From positions 2,418,992-2,482,991 of the forward strand of contig NZ_CP132333.1 of NCBI RefSeq assembly GCF_030758935.1: a DNA stretch of 64,000 nucleotides, given 5' to 3'. Made by a program: the position numbers and the translations under genes. Source of the DNA: Geothrix sp. PMB-07 (GTDB taxonomy: Bacteria; Acidobacteriota; Holophagae; Holophagales; Holophagaceae). The notes beneath the pieces are model-generated. The model was given only the letters and a program-made list of their open reading frames with translations. It was not told where the DNA came from and made no database searches. The stretch's first letter is position 1; each line of letters starts with the position of its first letter. This document shows, piece by piece, positions 26,043-35,717 of the stretch.

Positions 26043-27448
26043 GTCCCCGCACCCTCTACGACAAGATCTGGGATGAACACCTCGTCGCCACGCGCACCGA
26101 TGGCACCAGCCTGCTCTACATCGACCGGCACCTGGTCCATGAGGTCACCAGCCCCCAGGCCTTCGAGGGCTTGCGGGAAGCGAAGCGTTCACTCCGCCGA
26201 CCCACGGCCATTCTCTCCGTGGCGGATCACAACGTGCCGACTCTCGACCGCGAGAAGGGCATCGCCGACGAGACCTGCCGCCTGCAGGTGGAGGCGCTGG
26301 AGAGCAACGTGAAGGCCTACGGCGTGCCCTACCTGCCCCTGCTGGATGAACGCCAAGGCATCGTCCACGTGGTGGGGCCCGAACAGGGCTTCACCCTGCC
26401 CGGCACAACCATCGTCTGCGGCGACAGCCACACCAGCACCCACGGCGCCTTCGGAGCCCTGGCCTTCGGCATCGGCACCAGCGAGGTGGAGCACGTCATG
26501 GCCACCCAGACCCTGCCCCAGCGCAAGTCGAAGAACCTGCGCGTGCGCTTCGAGGGAACCCTGCCTCCGGGCCTCGGCGCCAAGGATCTCGCCTTGGCCC
26601 TCATTGGCCGCATCGGAACCGCGGGCGGCACGGGCAGCGTCATCGAATTCACTGGCGATGCCGTACGCTCCCTCTCCATGGAGGGCCGCATGACCCTCTG
26701 CAACATGAGCATCGAAGCGGGCGCCCGGTCGGGCCTCATCGCCCCCGACGACACCACCTTCGCCTACCTGAAGGGTCGCCCACTCGCGCCCCAGGGTGAG
26801 CTGTGGGCGCAGGCCCTGGCCCACTGGCACACGCTGGTGTCGGATGCAGGCGCCCACTTCGATTCAGAAGTGACCATCGATGTCTCGAGCCTGGCCCCCC
26901 AAGTCACCTGGGGCACCAGTCCCCAATGGGTGACCGACATCAGTGGCCGCGTGCCCGACCCCGAAACCGCAGCGACAACCGAAGATCGGCAGGCCATCCA
27001 GCGGGCGCTGGAATACATGGATCTGAAACCCGGCACCCGGATCGCAGACATCCCCTTACAGGCCGTGTTCATCGGCTCCTGCACCAATGGGCGCATCGAG
27101 GATCTCCGCGAGGCCGCCGCCGTGGCCAGGGGCCGCAAGGTGGCCTCCGGCATCCGCGCACTGGTGGTGCCTGGCTCAGGCTTGGTCAAGCGGCAGGCCG
27201 AGGCCGAGGGGCTGGACCGCATCTTCCTCGAGGCGGGCTTCGAGTGGCGCCAGCCCGGCTGCAGCATGTGCCTGGGCATGAACGATGACCGGCTGGCCGA
27301 GGGCGTGCGCTGCGCCAGCACCAGCAACCGCAATTTCGAGGGCCGCCAGGGACGGGGTAGTCGCACCCACCTCGTGAGCCCCGGCATGGCCGCCGCCGCC
27401 GCGGTGACCGGCCACTTCACCGATGTCCGCAGCCTGATGGGAGTTTGA
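26039..27448 (+). CDS. leuC: 3-isopropylmalate dehydratase large subunit LeuC
   Basis: 469 aa, normal length. [4Fe-4S] ligands are the cysteine of [13 protein letters not shown] and the pair in GCSMCLGMN. Other aconitase-fold signatures are [23 protein letters not shown] (first part) and [16 protein letters not shown]. With LeuD it isomerises 2- to 3-isopropylmalate. Its start overlaps the lysR stop by 4 bases and leuD begins one base after its stop. Confidence 0.97.
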   Translation: MSPRTLYDKIWDEHLVATRTDGTSLLYIDRHLVHEVTSPQAFEGLREAKRSLRRPTAILSVADHNVPTLDREKGIADETCRLQVEALESNVKAYGVPYLPLLDERQGIVHVVGPEQGFTLPGTTIVCGDSHTSTHGAFGALAFGIGTSEVEHVMATQTLPQRKSKNLRVRFEGTLPPGLGAKDLALALIGRIGTAGGTGSVIEFTGDAVRSLSMEGRMTLCNMSIEAGARSGLIAPDDTTFAYLKGRPLAPQGELWAQALAHWHTLVSDAGAHFDSEVTIDVSSLAPQVTWGTSPQWVTDISGRVPDPETAATTEDRQAIQRALEYMDLKPGTRIADIPLQAVFIGSCTNGRIEDLREAAAVARGRKVASGIRALVVPGSGLVKRQAEAEGLDRIFLEAGFEWRQPGCSMCLGMNDDRLAEGVRCASTSNRNFEGRQGRGSRTHLVSPGMAAAAAVTGHFTDVRSLMGV

Positions 27449-27449
27449 G

Positions 27450-28052
27450 ATGGAGCCCTTCACCACCCTCACCGGCACCGCCGCACCCCTGCTCCGCGCC
27501 AACATCGACACCGACCTCATCATCCCCAAGCAGTTCCTGAAGACGCTGGTGCGTTCAGGCCTGGGCCGGAACCTCTTCCACGAAATCCGATACGACAATG
27601 CGGGTGTAGAGCGTCCGGACTTCGTGCTCAACCAAGCGCCCTACCGTGGCGCTTCCATCCTGCTTGCTGGTCCCAATTTCGGGTGCGGCTCCAGCCGTGA
27701 GCACGCGCCCTGGGCCCTGAAGGATTTCGGCATCCGCGCCATCCTGGCCCCCAGCTTCGCCGACATCTTCTTCAACAACTGCTTCGCCAATGGTCTGCTC
27801 CCCCTCATCCTCCCCATGGAAGCCATCGAGGCCCTCGCCGAAATCAAAGGCCCGCTCACCGTGGATCTACCAGCCCAGCAGGTGCGCGGGGGCGACCTCT
27901 GTTTCGCCTTTGCCATCGAGCCCGCCCGCAAGGCCGTGTTGCTGGAGGGCCTCGATGAGATCAAGCGCACCGAGGCCAACCTGGAGGACATCGCTGCCTA
28001 TGAGTCCCGTCGCCGTCTAGAGGCGCCCTGGTTGGAGATCCAGGCCCACTAG
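27450..28052 (+). CDS. leuD: 3-isopropylmalate dehydratase small subunit LeuD
   Basis: 200 aa. Signatures: NIDTDLIIPKQFLKT near the N-terminus, the substrate-binding loop PNFGCGSSREHAPWALKDFG, and SFADIFFNNCFANGLLP. It is the swivelling small domain that completes the LeuCD active site. It is coupled to leuC (1-base gap) and ends this operon. Confidence 0.97.
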   Translation: MEPFTTLTGTAAPLLRANIDTDLIIPKQFLKTLVRSGLGRNLFHEIRYDNAGVERPDFVLNQAPYRGASILLAGPNFGCGSSREHAPWALKDFGIRAILAPSFADIFFNNCFANGLLPLILPMEAIEALAEIKGPLTVDLPAQQVRGGDLCFAFAIEPARKAVLLEGLDEIKRTEANLEDIAAYESRRRLEAPWLEIQAH

Positions 28053-28115
28053 GCTAAAGGGCGTGACCGCGGTCGAAGCCGAACGCCGCGCTATTCTGGG
28101 AGAACTGTTCCCTGG

Positions 28116-29000
28116 ATGGTGCTGATGAAATCCATGACCGCTTTCGCCGAGATCGTCCGCCCCCTGGAGGCCGGACAGCTGCGGCTCACCCTTCGCAGTG
28201 TGAATTCGAAGACGCTGGACCTGAGCCTGCGGCTGCCGCCTGCCCTGTTCCCGTTGGAGGCGGGCCTTCGCGCGCGGGTTCGCGAGGCGGCCCAGCGCGG
28301 CAAGCTGGATCTGGGCATCGAGGTGCAGGACGAACCCTCGCTGGAACCGCGCATGAACCGGGCCCTGCTGCGGGCCGTGGCCAAGAGCTGGCAGGAGGAT
28401 GCGGAATGGCTGCACCTGCCGCCGCTGACCGCCGAGGCTTTCTTCCGCCTACCTGGGGCCTTCCAGGCACCTGCCTCGGATCTGGCGGAACGGCTTGAAG
28501 GCCCTGTCCATGAGGCTCTGAGCACCTTGCTGGGGACCTGGAACGAAGGCCGCAACCGGGAGGCGGAGCGCCTCCGTCCCTTCTTCGCCGACGGACTGGC
28601 CCGGCTCCAGGCGCTGCGCGAAAAATTGAAGGCCGAGGCCGAAGCCCAATCCGCAGAGCTGCCCGGCCTCTATCGCCAGCGCATTGAACAGATTCTCGAG
28701 GAAGCCCGCCTCGCGGGGGCCCTTCCCGCGGAGCGGCTGCTGGCCGAAGCCGGAGTGTTGGCCGAGCGACAGGATGTGCGTGAGGAATTGATTCGTCTTG
28801 CCGCCCACCTCGAGGATTTCGCCGAGCGCCTCGCCAAGGGCCGCTTGGAAGGCAAGGCCGTGGACGTGTGGTGCCAGGAGGTGCTCCGCGAACTCAACAC
28901 CACGGGCAGCAAGTGCAAGCGCATCGACATGACTCGCGCGGTCATGGAGGCGAAGGGTGTGCTGGACCAGATCCGCGAGCAGTCTGCCAATCTGGAATGA
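28116..29000 (+). CDS. YicC/YloC-family endoribonuclease
   Basis: 294 aa. The N-terminal KSMTAFAEI, RSVNSKTLDLSLRLP and the C-terminal WCQEVLRELNTTGSKCKRIDMTRAVM (ends conserved) match the YicC family, whose E. coli member is an RNase acting on small RNAs. The start could be the ATG at 28116 or the fourth codon (28125), which gives the usual MKSMT beginning. In many genomes yicC precedes gmk; here it precedes a PhzF gene instead. Confidence 0.88.
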   Translation: MVLMKSMTAFAEIVRPLEAGQLRLTLRSVNSKTLDLSLRLPPALFPLEAGLRARVREAAQRGKLDLGIEVQDEPSLEPRMNRALLRAVAKSWQEDAEWLHLPPLTAEAFFRLPGAFQAPASDLAERLEGPVHEALSTLLGTWNEGRNREAERLRPFFADGLARLQALREKLKAEAEAQSAELPGLYRQRIEQILEEARLAGALPAERLLAEAGVLAERQDVREELIRLAAHLEDFAERLAKGRLEGKAVDVWCQEVLRELNTTGSKCKRIDMTRAVMEAKGVLDQIREQSANLE

Positions 29001-29038
29001 GGATTCGGGAGATCATCCCGGACAGCCTCGGAGGAACC

Positions 29039-29821
29039 ATGCGCCTGCCGCTGCACCAGATCGACGCCTTCGCCTCGCGTCCCTTCGAGGGCAACCCCGC
29101 AGCCGTCATGCCCCTCGACGCGTGGCTGCCCGATGCGCTCCTGCAAAGCATCGCCGCGGAGAACAACCTGTCCGAGACCGCCTTCCTGGTGAAGGAATCC
29201 TCAGGCTGGCGGATTCGCTGGTTCACGCCCGCCAACGAGGTGGATCTGTGCGGCCACGCCACCCTGGCCAGCGCCTGGCTCGTCCTGAATGAATTGGAGC
29301 CGGGTTCAGCCCGGGTGACCTTCCAAAGCCAAAGCGGGGTTCTCACTGTGGATCGTCAGGGCGAAGCCCTTGTCCTGGACTTCCCTTCCAGGCCCGGGCG
29401 CCCCGCCCCGGAACGGGTAGACCAAGTCGCCGCAATCCTCGGCTGCCGTCCCTTGGAAGTCCGGCAGGCCCGAGACGTGCTGGCCGTGCTGGAGGATGAG
29501 ACTGCCGTTCGCGCCGTGGCGCCCGACTACGAGGCCATGAAGGCCATCCCTGGCATGGGCCTCCTCATCACCGCCCCGGGCCGTGAACACGACTTCGTGT
29601 CCCGGTGCTTCTTCCCAGCCGATGGAATTCCCGAAGATCCGGTCACGGGCAGCGCTCACTGCACGCTGATTCCCTACTGGGCCGAGCGCCTTGGCAAGAA
29701 CCGCCTGCGCGCATTCCAGGCCTCTCCACGGGGCGGTGAACTGACCTGCGAGTTGACCGGGGAGCGGGTTCGCATCGGAGGCCAAGCGGTCAAGGTGCTC
29801 GAAGGGCACTTCCTTCTCTGA
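29039..29821 (+). CDS. PhzF-family isomerase/epimerase-like protein
   Basis: 260 aa from the ATG at 29039 with CGGAGG upstream; the frame is open earlier only where it overlaps yicC. Conserved points: QIDAFASRPFEGNPAAV, the catalytic glutamate in NNLSETAFLV, DLCGHATLASAW, and EDPVTGSAHCTLIPYW. The fold is a double diaminopimelate-epimerase-like barrel. There are no phenazine genes nearby, so the substrate is unknown and a housekeeping or salvage role is more likely than phenazine synthesis. Confidence 0.9.
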   Translation: MRLPLHQIDAFASRPFEGNPAAVMPLDAWLPDALLQSIAAENNLSETAFLVKESSGWRIRWFTPANEVDLCGHATLASAWLVLNELEPGSARVTFQSQSGVLTVDRQGEALVLDFPSRPGRPAPERVDQVAAILGCRPLEVRQARDVLAVLEDETAVRAVAPDYEAMKAIPGMGLLITAPGREHDFVSRCFFPADGIPEDPVTGSAHCTLIPYWAERLGKNRLRAFQASPRGGELTCELTGERVRIGGQAVKVLEGHFLL

Positions 29822-30071
29822 TGACGTTTCGCGTTCAATCGGGAGGGATGCACCGCGGAGGGTGGACGCAGATGGAATGGTGTGAATCCGCGGCTTCCAT
29901 CGCTTTTCATGACGATCCTGCCCCATGAAATGGGGGCCATGGGTGCCAAGCCTGGACACAAGGGAAAGACGCTCAGACCCACCCATGCCATCTCCGCGGT
30001 CTCGGCAGCCGTGATGGATCTCTATCGCCGAAGGTGAATGGGGACGGAAATCCTCAAAGCTCCAGCGGCCC
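29822..30071. other. Intergenic region with a weak 42-codon ORF
   Basis: These 250 bases separate PhzF from a convergent gene. A plus-strand frame 29909-30037 (ATG to TGA) could encode 42 basic residues including GAKPGHKGKTLRP, but no ribosome site precedes it. I see no terminator hairpin. It may be the remnant of a degraded gene. Confidence 0.3.
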
Positions 30072-30941
30072 TCAAAGACCCAGGGGATCGTAAGGCAGGT
30101 CCATGGCCCCCTTCCACACACCGAAGAGTCGGGTGCGGGTCCAGTCGTCTGTTTGGGGCCTTAAGCGCCGCAGGCGACGGGACAGGAACCAGACGCTGCC
30201 GTCCTTCAGGCGCAATTCGTCATAACCGGCCAATCGCACCTTGGCCATGTCCTCGGGCGCGATGTGGCCCGGGAAGACCGCCCAGGCCCAGCGGCCCGAA
30301 GTCAGGCCCTGGGCCCACGCGTGGCTTTCCAGGAGGGCCGGATCAGAGACAACGGACAGCCCCGCGATGCCGCTCCGCCCGGCTGTGAACCCCTCGAAGC
30401 GCGTGAGGGTGTGATCCCGCCGGAGGAAGGGCCCGCTTCCGGGAATGCGCCACCGCGCGAGAAGCTGTGGCACGTCCTCGCGGCGCTGTTTGAAGCGGAG
30501 CTCAAGCGTGGCGGAATCGATGACCCGCAGGTCCGCACCCACACCAGCAGCTTCGCGGGCCAGGACCTCGCCCACGCGAGAAGCCTGGAGCTGGCTGCCA
30601 TCCTGCAGGCGCCAGGGGGATCGCAGGGTCATGCGCCAGCGGCGACCGTGCCGCGAGGTCTGCAACGCCGTGAGCAACTGGCCGACCCAAGCCTCTGCCG
30701 CATCCTTCTCCAGCAGCGTGAGGTCGGACTGGTTGGCGAGAAAGGCTTCCAGGGCCGGACTCGCGGGAAGCAGTGCCTCCAACTGGGCGCTATCCTCGCC
30801 GAACTCGGGATTGGCCGGAACGAACAGCCCCTGCCCTGTTGCAAGAGGCACAGGCACGAGGGTGTCTTGATAGAGCACGAAGCCGCCCACCCCCAGCAGG
30901 ACAGCCAGCAGGACGGCGGCGACGGCCAGGCGTGCTTTCAT
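30072..30941 (-). CDS. Putative secreted protein of unknown function, solute-binding-protein-like
   Basis: 289 aa. An N-terminal hydrophobic segment (RLAVAAVLLAVLLGVGGFVLY) serves as signal or anchor. The middle region (LRSPWRLQDGSQLQASRVGEVL... LELRFKQRREDVP) loosely resembles the domain of family-5 oligopeptide-binding proteins, where ligand-binding proteins read DG-x-x-x-A-x-D. At under 300 residues it is about half the normal size, so it may be a shortened relative. It lies 2 bases downstream of the threonine aldolase gene, in the same operon. Confidence 0.65.
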   Translation of the reverse strand: MKARLAVAAVLLAVLLGVGGFVLYQDTLVPVPLATGQGLFVPANPEFGEDSAQLEALLPASPALEAFLANQSDLTLLEKDAAEAWVGQLLTALQTSRHGRRWRMTLRSPWRLQDGSQLQASRVGEVLAREAAGVGADLRVIDSATLELRFKQRREDVPQLLARWRIPGSGPFLRRDHTLTRFEGFTAGRSGIAGLSVVSDPALLESHAWAQGLTSGRWAWAVFPGHIAPEDMAKVRLAGYDELRLKDGSVWFLSRRLRRLRPQTDDWTRTRLFGVWKGAMDLPYDPLGL

Positions 30942-30943
30942 GG

Positions 30944-31972
30944 TCAGGCGCTCCGCAGAAGGTGGGCCACGGGTTCCATGCGGCGAAGGGCCTCTTCGAT
31001 GTCAGTCAGTGCCAGATCGCGGTGGGGGATGAAGCGGATGGCCGAGCCCACGGGCAGCGTGCGCACACCCACGGATTCGAGCGCCGCGAGGGCCGCAGCG
31101 GCATCGGGCACCGGTACCAGCAGGATGTTGGTCTCAGGATGAGGGGCCTGAACGCCCAGATTCCGCAAGCCCTCGGCCAGGCGCTGGGTCTTGGCGTGGT
31201 CTTCGGAAAGGCGCGGCAGGTACTCCAGGGCCACGAGCCCTGCAGCGCCCATGACGCCGCCCTGGCGCACGCCGCCGCCCAGCATCTTACGCAGGCGCCG
31301 GGCCTCAAGGATCGCGGGCTTCGAGCCACCCAGCAGCGACCCCATCGGGGCGCCCAACCCCTTGCTCAGGCACACCTGTACGGTGTCCACGCCTTCCGTG
31401 AGCGCTGCGGGCGGCAGGCCCTGGGCCGTGGCCGCGTGCCAGAGCCGGGCCCCATCCAAATGCACCGCCAGCTTCGCCGCCTTGGCCGCTCCCACCAGGG
31501 CCCGGTGTTCGCTCCGTGGTGTCACGGTGCCGCCAGCGAAATTGTGGGTGTTTTCCAGACAGAGCAGCGTGGTGCGAAGGGTGTAGTACGGGCCCTGGGA
31601 ACCGGCGGCCTTCGTCACCTGGGCTGCGGTGGGCCGACCCGGGCCGCCCTCCCAGGCCAAGGCTTCGGGCATGCCCCCCGCCAGCCAGGCGCCGGTGCCC
31701 AGCTCCGAACCCAGCACATGGGCCTGGGCGGGCGCCAGGAAACGGTCGCCTCGCTTCAGGTGCAGCATCAGGGCGATGAGGTTGCCCATGCAGCCCGAAG
31801 GCACCCAGAGGGCGGCCTCCATGCCCAGCAGATCGGCCACCCGCGCTTCCAGGCGGGCCAGGGTCGGATCCTGCTCCAGCACATCATCGCCCACTTCCGC
31901 AGCGGCCATGGCGGCACGCATCTCCGGGGAGGGCTGGGTCACGGTATCGGAGCGGAGATCGATGGATCGCAT
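30944..31972 (-). CDS. ltaE: Low-specificity L-threonine aldolase
   Basis: 342 aa from the ATG at 31972. [18 protein letters not shown] is the classic start of the family. [22 protein letters not shown] and the PLP-binding lysine in [15 protein letters not shown] follow, then [15 protein letters not shown]. It cleaves threonine/allo-threonine to glycine and acetaldehyde using PLP. The Shine-Dalgarno is weak. It is divergent from uppP with 48 bases between the starts. Confidence 0.93.
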   Translation of the reverse strand: MRSIDLRSDTVTQPSPEMRAAMAAAEVGDDVLEQDPTLARLEARVADLLGMEAALWVPSGCMGNLIALMLHLKRGDRFLAPAQAHVLGSELGTGAWLAGGMPEALAWEGGPGRPTAAQVTKAAGSQGPYYTLRTTLLCLENTHNFAGGTVTPRSEHRALVGAAKAAKLAVHLDGARLWHAATAQGLPPAALTEGVDTVQVCLSKGLGAPMGSLLGGSKPAILEARRLRKMLGGGVRQGGVMGAAGLVALEYLPRLSEDHAKTQRLAEGLRNLGVQAPHPETNILLVPVPDAAAALAALESVGVRTLPVGSAIRFIPHRDLALTDIEEALRRMEPVAHLLRSA

Positions 31973-32020
31973 GGGGAGATTCAACCATGCATGGCACACT
32001 CTTGGCACAAGGAGCCTTGA

Positions 32021-32902
32021 ATGAATCTGCTGCACGCCATCCTCCTGGGACTCATCCAGGGCCTGACGGAATTCCTGCCGGTGTCTTCGACGGCGCACCT
32101 CACTCTGGCGGAACACCTGATGTTCGGTGGCCGCCCCATGCCCCTGGCCTTTGATGTGCTGCTGCACGTGGGCACGCTCGTGGCCCTCATGATCTATTTC
32201 CGGCGCGAGCTCATCCAGGTGGCCATGGGCTGCTTCGGCCGTGATAAGGAGGGCCGCCGCCTGGCCATCTGGCTCTTCGTGGCCATGATCCCCACGGGCA
32301 TCTTCGGCATGGCCACCCGTGGCATCAAGGAAGCTGCCAAGGAGCACCTGTGGGTCTACGGCATCGGCCTGCTCTGCACGGCCGTGCTGCTCTTCATCGC
32401 CAACCACCTCAGCCGCGCGCGGGCCAACCTCAACCAGGAGGATCTCGCCGGTCGTGACATCCAGGATCTGCGGGCGATGGATGCCCTTGCCGTGGGCACC
32501 ATCCAGGGCATCGGCGGCGGGTTCGGCCTTTCGCGATCAGGCTCCACCATTTCCGTGGGCGTGTTCCGCGGCCTCAAGCTGCCGGCCTCGGCCCGCTTCA
32601 GCTTCCTGCTGGGCATGCCCACCATCGCCGCCGCGGCGGTGGTGGAACTGCGCGGTCTGCTGAAGCCCCTGCTCAAGCACCAGCCCCTGCCCGCGGACAT
32701 GGCTTTCCCGGCGGGATCCGCCGCGCCGGTGCTGCTGTGCGTGGTGGGGGTCGTGGCTGCGGCCATCTCTGGCTACCTGGCCATTGGCCTGCTGGACCGC
32801 TTCACCCGCAAGCCCCGCCTGAACGGTTTCGCAGTCTACTGCCTCGGCGCGGGCCTGGTGATGCTGGCCCTGGGCCTGACCGGAGCCCTGAACCACCCTT
32901 AG
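32021..32902 (+). CDS. uppP: Undecaprenyl-diphosphatase UppP (BacA)
   Basis: 293 aa multi-pass membrane protein. Both family motifs are intact: [17 protein letters not shown] near residue 13 and [18 protein letters not shown] near 165. It dephosphorylates undecaprenyl pyrophosphate to recycle the lipid carrier of peptidoglycan and polysaccharide synthesis, with the active site facing the periplasm. About seven further hydrophobic segments are visible. No terminator is apparent in the 220 bases that follow. Confidence 0.96.
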   Translation: MNLLHAILLGLIQGLTEFLPVSSTAHLTLAEHLMFGGRPMPLAFDVLLHVGTLVALMIYFRRELIQVAMGCFGRDKEGRRLAIWLFVAMIPTGIFGMATRGIKEAAKEHLWVYGIGLLCTAVLLFIANHLSRARANLNQEDLAGRDIQDLRAMDALAVGTIQGIGGGFGLSRSGSTISVGVFRGLKLPASARFSFLLGMPTIAAAAVVELRGLLKPLLKHQPLPADMAFPAGSAAPVLLCVVGVVAAAISGYLAIGLLDRFTRKPRLNGFAVYCLGAGLVMLALGLTGALNHP

Positions 32903-33123
32903 AACGGACGCCTGCAGAACAAGATCATCCTGAGCTGTTGTCTCCGCTTTTCGCTGATTGATTCTTTCTTTTCGACGAGTTTGAACGGCGTGCTTGGTAC
33001 GGGAGCCAACCTCTCGATCCCCGCCTGTTCCCGTTCGCCGGTGCCTCCCCTCCATTCGCCGATGGACGGGGCGATTCTCCTGAACCCATCCGTAAACTGT
33101 TGCCTTCTCCCCCGGAGGTCCTG

Positions 33124-33885
33124 GTGATCCAGCTCAACGAGGTCCACAAATCCTTCAGCGTGAAGGATCGCAAGACCCGCACGAACAAGCGCATCGACGC
33201 CGTGCGCGGCATCTCCCTGACGGTGAAGCCCGGGGAGATCTACGGCCTGCTCGGCCCCAACGGCGCCGGCAAATCCACCACGCTGCGGATGATTGCCAGC
33301 CTCATGGATCCTGATAGCGGCAGCATCCAGGTCTGCGGCCTGGACACCCGGCAGCAACCCGAGGCCGTGCGCGGCTGCCTGGGCTACCTCAGCACAGACA
33401 TGGGCGTCTACAACCGCTTCACGCCCCGGGAACTGCTGCGCCTCTTCGGCGAGTTCCAGAGCGTGGATCCCCTCGTGGCCGAGCGGCGCGGCCTGCACCT
33501 GTTGGAGAAGCTCCAGCTGGCGGATTTCGCCGACGTCAAGATGGATGGCTTCTCCTCCGGTCAGAAGCAGAAGGTGAGCATCGCCCGAGCCCTGCTGCAC
33601 GATCCCAAGGTCGTGATCTTCGACGAGCCCACCACGGGGCTGGACGTACTGACTGCCAAGACCGTGCTGGACCTGCTCCGCATCATGAAGGAGGAAGGCC
33701 GCACTGTGATCGTGTCCACCCACGTCATGCCCATGGTGGAAGACATCTGCGACCGAGTGGGCATCATCTTCGACGGCAAGCTGCACGGTGACGCCCCCCC
33801 GCACCAGATCCTCGAATCCCGACGCGCCAAAACCCTGGACGAAGTCTTCTTCCAACTTGCTGCTGAATCCGAAGGAGGCCACTGA
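33124..33885 (+). CDS. ABC transporter ATP-binding protein (NatA-like)
   Basis: 253 aa from the GTG at 33124, which has GGAGG five bases upstream; a TTG at 33100 is less likely. Walker A GLLGPNGAGKSTT, signature SSGQKQKVSIARAL, Walker B VVIFDEPTTGLD and the H-loop STHVMPM are all present. With the overlapping permease it forms an ABC-2 exporter resembling NatAB (sodium efflux in Bacillus). The real substrate cannot be read from sequence. Confidence 0.92.
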   Translation: MIQLNEVHKSFSVKDRKTRTNKRIDAVRGISLTVKPGEIYGLLGPNGAGKSTTLRMIASLMDPDSGSIQVCGLDTRQQPEAVRGCLGYLSTDMGVYNRFTPRELLRLFGEFQSVDPLVAERRGLHLLEKLQLADFADVKMDGFSSGQKQKVSIARALLHDPKVVIFDEPTTGLDVLTAKTVLDLLRIMKEEGRTVIVSTHVMPMVEDICDRVGIIFDGKLHGDAPPHQILESRRAKTLDEVFFQLAAESEGGH

Positions 33886-35081
33886 TGCGCGGCGCCCTGC
33901 TCATCGCCAAGAAGGAGTTCCTGGAGCTCTCCAAGGACCGGAAGACCCTGTTCATGGTCTTCGTGCTGCCCTTCTTCATCTATCCCGCCATCTTCACGAT
34001 GATGTCCAAATTGGGCAAGCGAGACGAAGCCCAGAACCGCAACAAGGCCAGCCGGGTTTATCTCGTCGACCCTTCCAGCGCCCTGGCGCCCATGTTGAAG
34101 GCCGAGCCCAAGCTGTTCGAGCTGGTGGCCAAGCCGGAAGGCGATCTCAAGCAGGCCATCCGCGATCAGAGGCTGGAGATGGCCCTGGAGGTGGCGCCGG
34201 AAGCGGCCACCGCCCTGCAGAAGCACGAGACCTTCAGCGTCGCGGCCACCATGGATGAGAGCGAGCGCGCCTCGGAACTGGCCCTCAAGCGTCTCAAAGA
34301 AAAACTTGAACCCCAGAAGAAGGCCTGGGTGCTGAGTCGACTTCAAAGCCTGGGCGCTTCCACTCAGCTGGCCGAACCGCTGAAACTGGATGTGAAGAAT
34401 GCGGCGGATGACGCCTTGGAGATGGGCAAGGTCATCGGCATGATACTGCCCTACATGCTGATGATCATGATGTACACGGGCGCCATGCAGCACGGCATCT
34501 ACGCCACTGCCGGCGAGAAAGAGCGCAACACACTGCTCAGCCTCATGGCCACAAGGCTGCCCCGGATCCAGATCATCCTTGGCAAGCTGCTCTACATCTT
34601 CTGCATGGGCGTCATTTCCGCCCTGCTGAACCTCACGAGCATGGGCCTCTCGCTTTCCCTGATGGGCAGCGGCAGTGGCAGTGGCGGCCTCATGCAAGCC
34701 ATGGGGACCATCGCCAACCCCATGACCCTGGGCCTCACCTTCTTGATCATGGTGCCCCTGGGCCTCTTCTTCGCGAACTTCATCCTGTTGATGGGTGTCC
34801 AGGCCAAGAACACCATCGAGGCGGGCACCTCCATAACCCCGGGCATCTTCCTGGTGATCATCCTGGGCATGTTCAGCTCGGCCCCCGGTGTGGACAAGAT
34901 GGCCTTCCTGGCCTACGTGCCGGTGCTGAACGTTTGCATGACCCTCCGCAAGCTGTTCAGTCCACAGTTCAGCTGGCTGGAATACCTGGTGTCTTTCGGG
35001 ATGACGGTGGGCCTGGCTGGCGTCATGACCCTGGTCTCCACCCGCATCCTCAACAAGGAAAAGGCCCTGTTCAAGATGTGA
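33885..35081 (+). CDS. ABC-2 type permease (NatB-like)
   Basis: 398 aa. One N-terminal membrane segment (FMVFVLPFFIYPAIFTMM) is followed by a long extracytoplasmic domain (about 45-180) and then five hydrophobic segments from IGMILPYMLMIMMYTGAM onward, the NatB/YhaP topology. GEKERNTLLSLMATRLPRIQ is the conserved cytoplasmic coupling region of ABC-2 permeases. Its ATG shares one base with the ATPase stop. Confidence 0.9.
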   Translation: MRGALLIAKKEFLELSKDRKTLFMVFVLPFFIYPAIFTMMSKLGKRDEAQNRNKASRVYLVDPSSALAPMLKAEPKLFELVAKPEGDLKQAIRDQRLEMALEVAPEAATALQKHETFSVAATMDESERASELALKRLKEKLEPQKKAWVLSRLQSLGASTQLAEPLKLDVKNAADDALEMGKVIGMILPYMLMIMMYTGAMQHGIYATAGEKERNTLLSLMATRLPRIQIILGKLLYIFCMGVISALLNLTSMGLSLSLMGSGSGSGGLMQAMGTIANPMTLGLTFLIMVPLGLFFANFILLMGVQAKNTIEAGTSITPGIFLVIILGMFSSAPGVDKMAFLAYVPVLNVCMTLRKLFSPQFSWLEYLVSFGMTVGLAGVMTLVSTRILNKEKALFKM

Positions 35082-35168
35082 TAAACGTCCCCGTCGCCAT
35101 GCGGACCCGGATTTGCGGGAGAAACCCTGTCACTCTATAGTTTCTCAAAAGCATCCAGAGGATCCCGC

Positions 35169-35702
35169 ATGGCGACGAAGGCCAAGACCGATACCGCACC
35201 CAAATCCGCCCCGGCGCCCGCCCAGTCCGCGCCGTCCCCGCTGGCCCTGGCTTTCAGCAAGGCTGTGAAGCTGGTGGATTCCGGCAAGCACGCCGAGGCC
35301 GCCACCGCCCTGGAAGCCCTGGCGAAGGATGCCGAGGCCGCCAGCGACTGGACCATGAAGCGCCGGGCGCAGGTCTACCTCTCCTTCACCGATGGCAAGC
35401 TGCATCCGGCCAAGGCGGCTGCCGCTGATCCCGTGACGGAAATCCAGGCCTGCCTCAACCGCAACGAGACCGAGGAAGCCCTCAAGCTCAGTGAGAAGGC
35501 CATCAAGAGCCACCCCACCATGGGTTCACTGCACTACCTCCGTGCCGTCGCCTTCGCCCAAGTCGAGAACGTCGAGGGCGCCGCCGAAAGCCTGAAGAAG
35601 GCCGTGGAACTCGATGGCGATTTCGTCTACCAGTGGCACATGGAGCCCGATTTCAACGCCATCCGCAAATCGCCCCTCTTCGCCTTCACCGAAGGCCGCT
35701 GA
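35169..35702 (+). CDS. TPR-like repeat protein
   Basis: 177 aa with an Ala/Pro/Lys-rich first 25 residues. Helical repeats follow: ALAFSKAVKLVDSGKHAEAATALEAL, then NRNETEEALKLSEKAIKSHP and GSLHYLRAVAFAQVENVEGAAESLKKAVELD (each quoted in part). There is no signal peptide. A cytoplasmic protein-protein interaction role is likely, but no specific function can be assigned. It precedes yvcK by 15 bases. Confidence 0.75.
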   Translation: MATKAKTDTAPKSAPAPAQSAPSPLALAFSKAVKLVDSGKHAEAATALEALAKDAEAASDWTMKRRAQVYLSFTDGKLHPAKAAAADPVTEIQACLNRNETEEALKLSEKAIKSHPTMGSLHYLRAVAFAQVENVEGAAESLKKAVELDGDFVYQWHMEPDFNAIRKSPLFAFTEGR

Positions 35703-35717
35703 GCCAGGAACCCACCC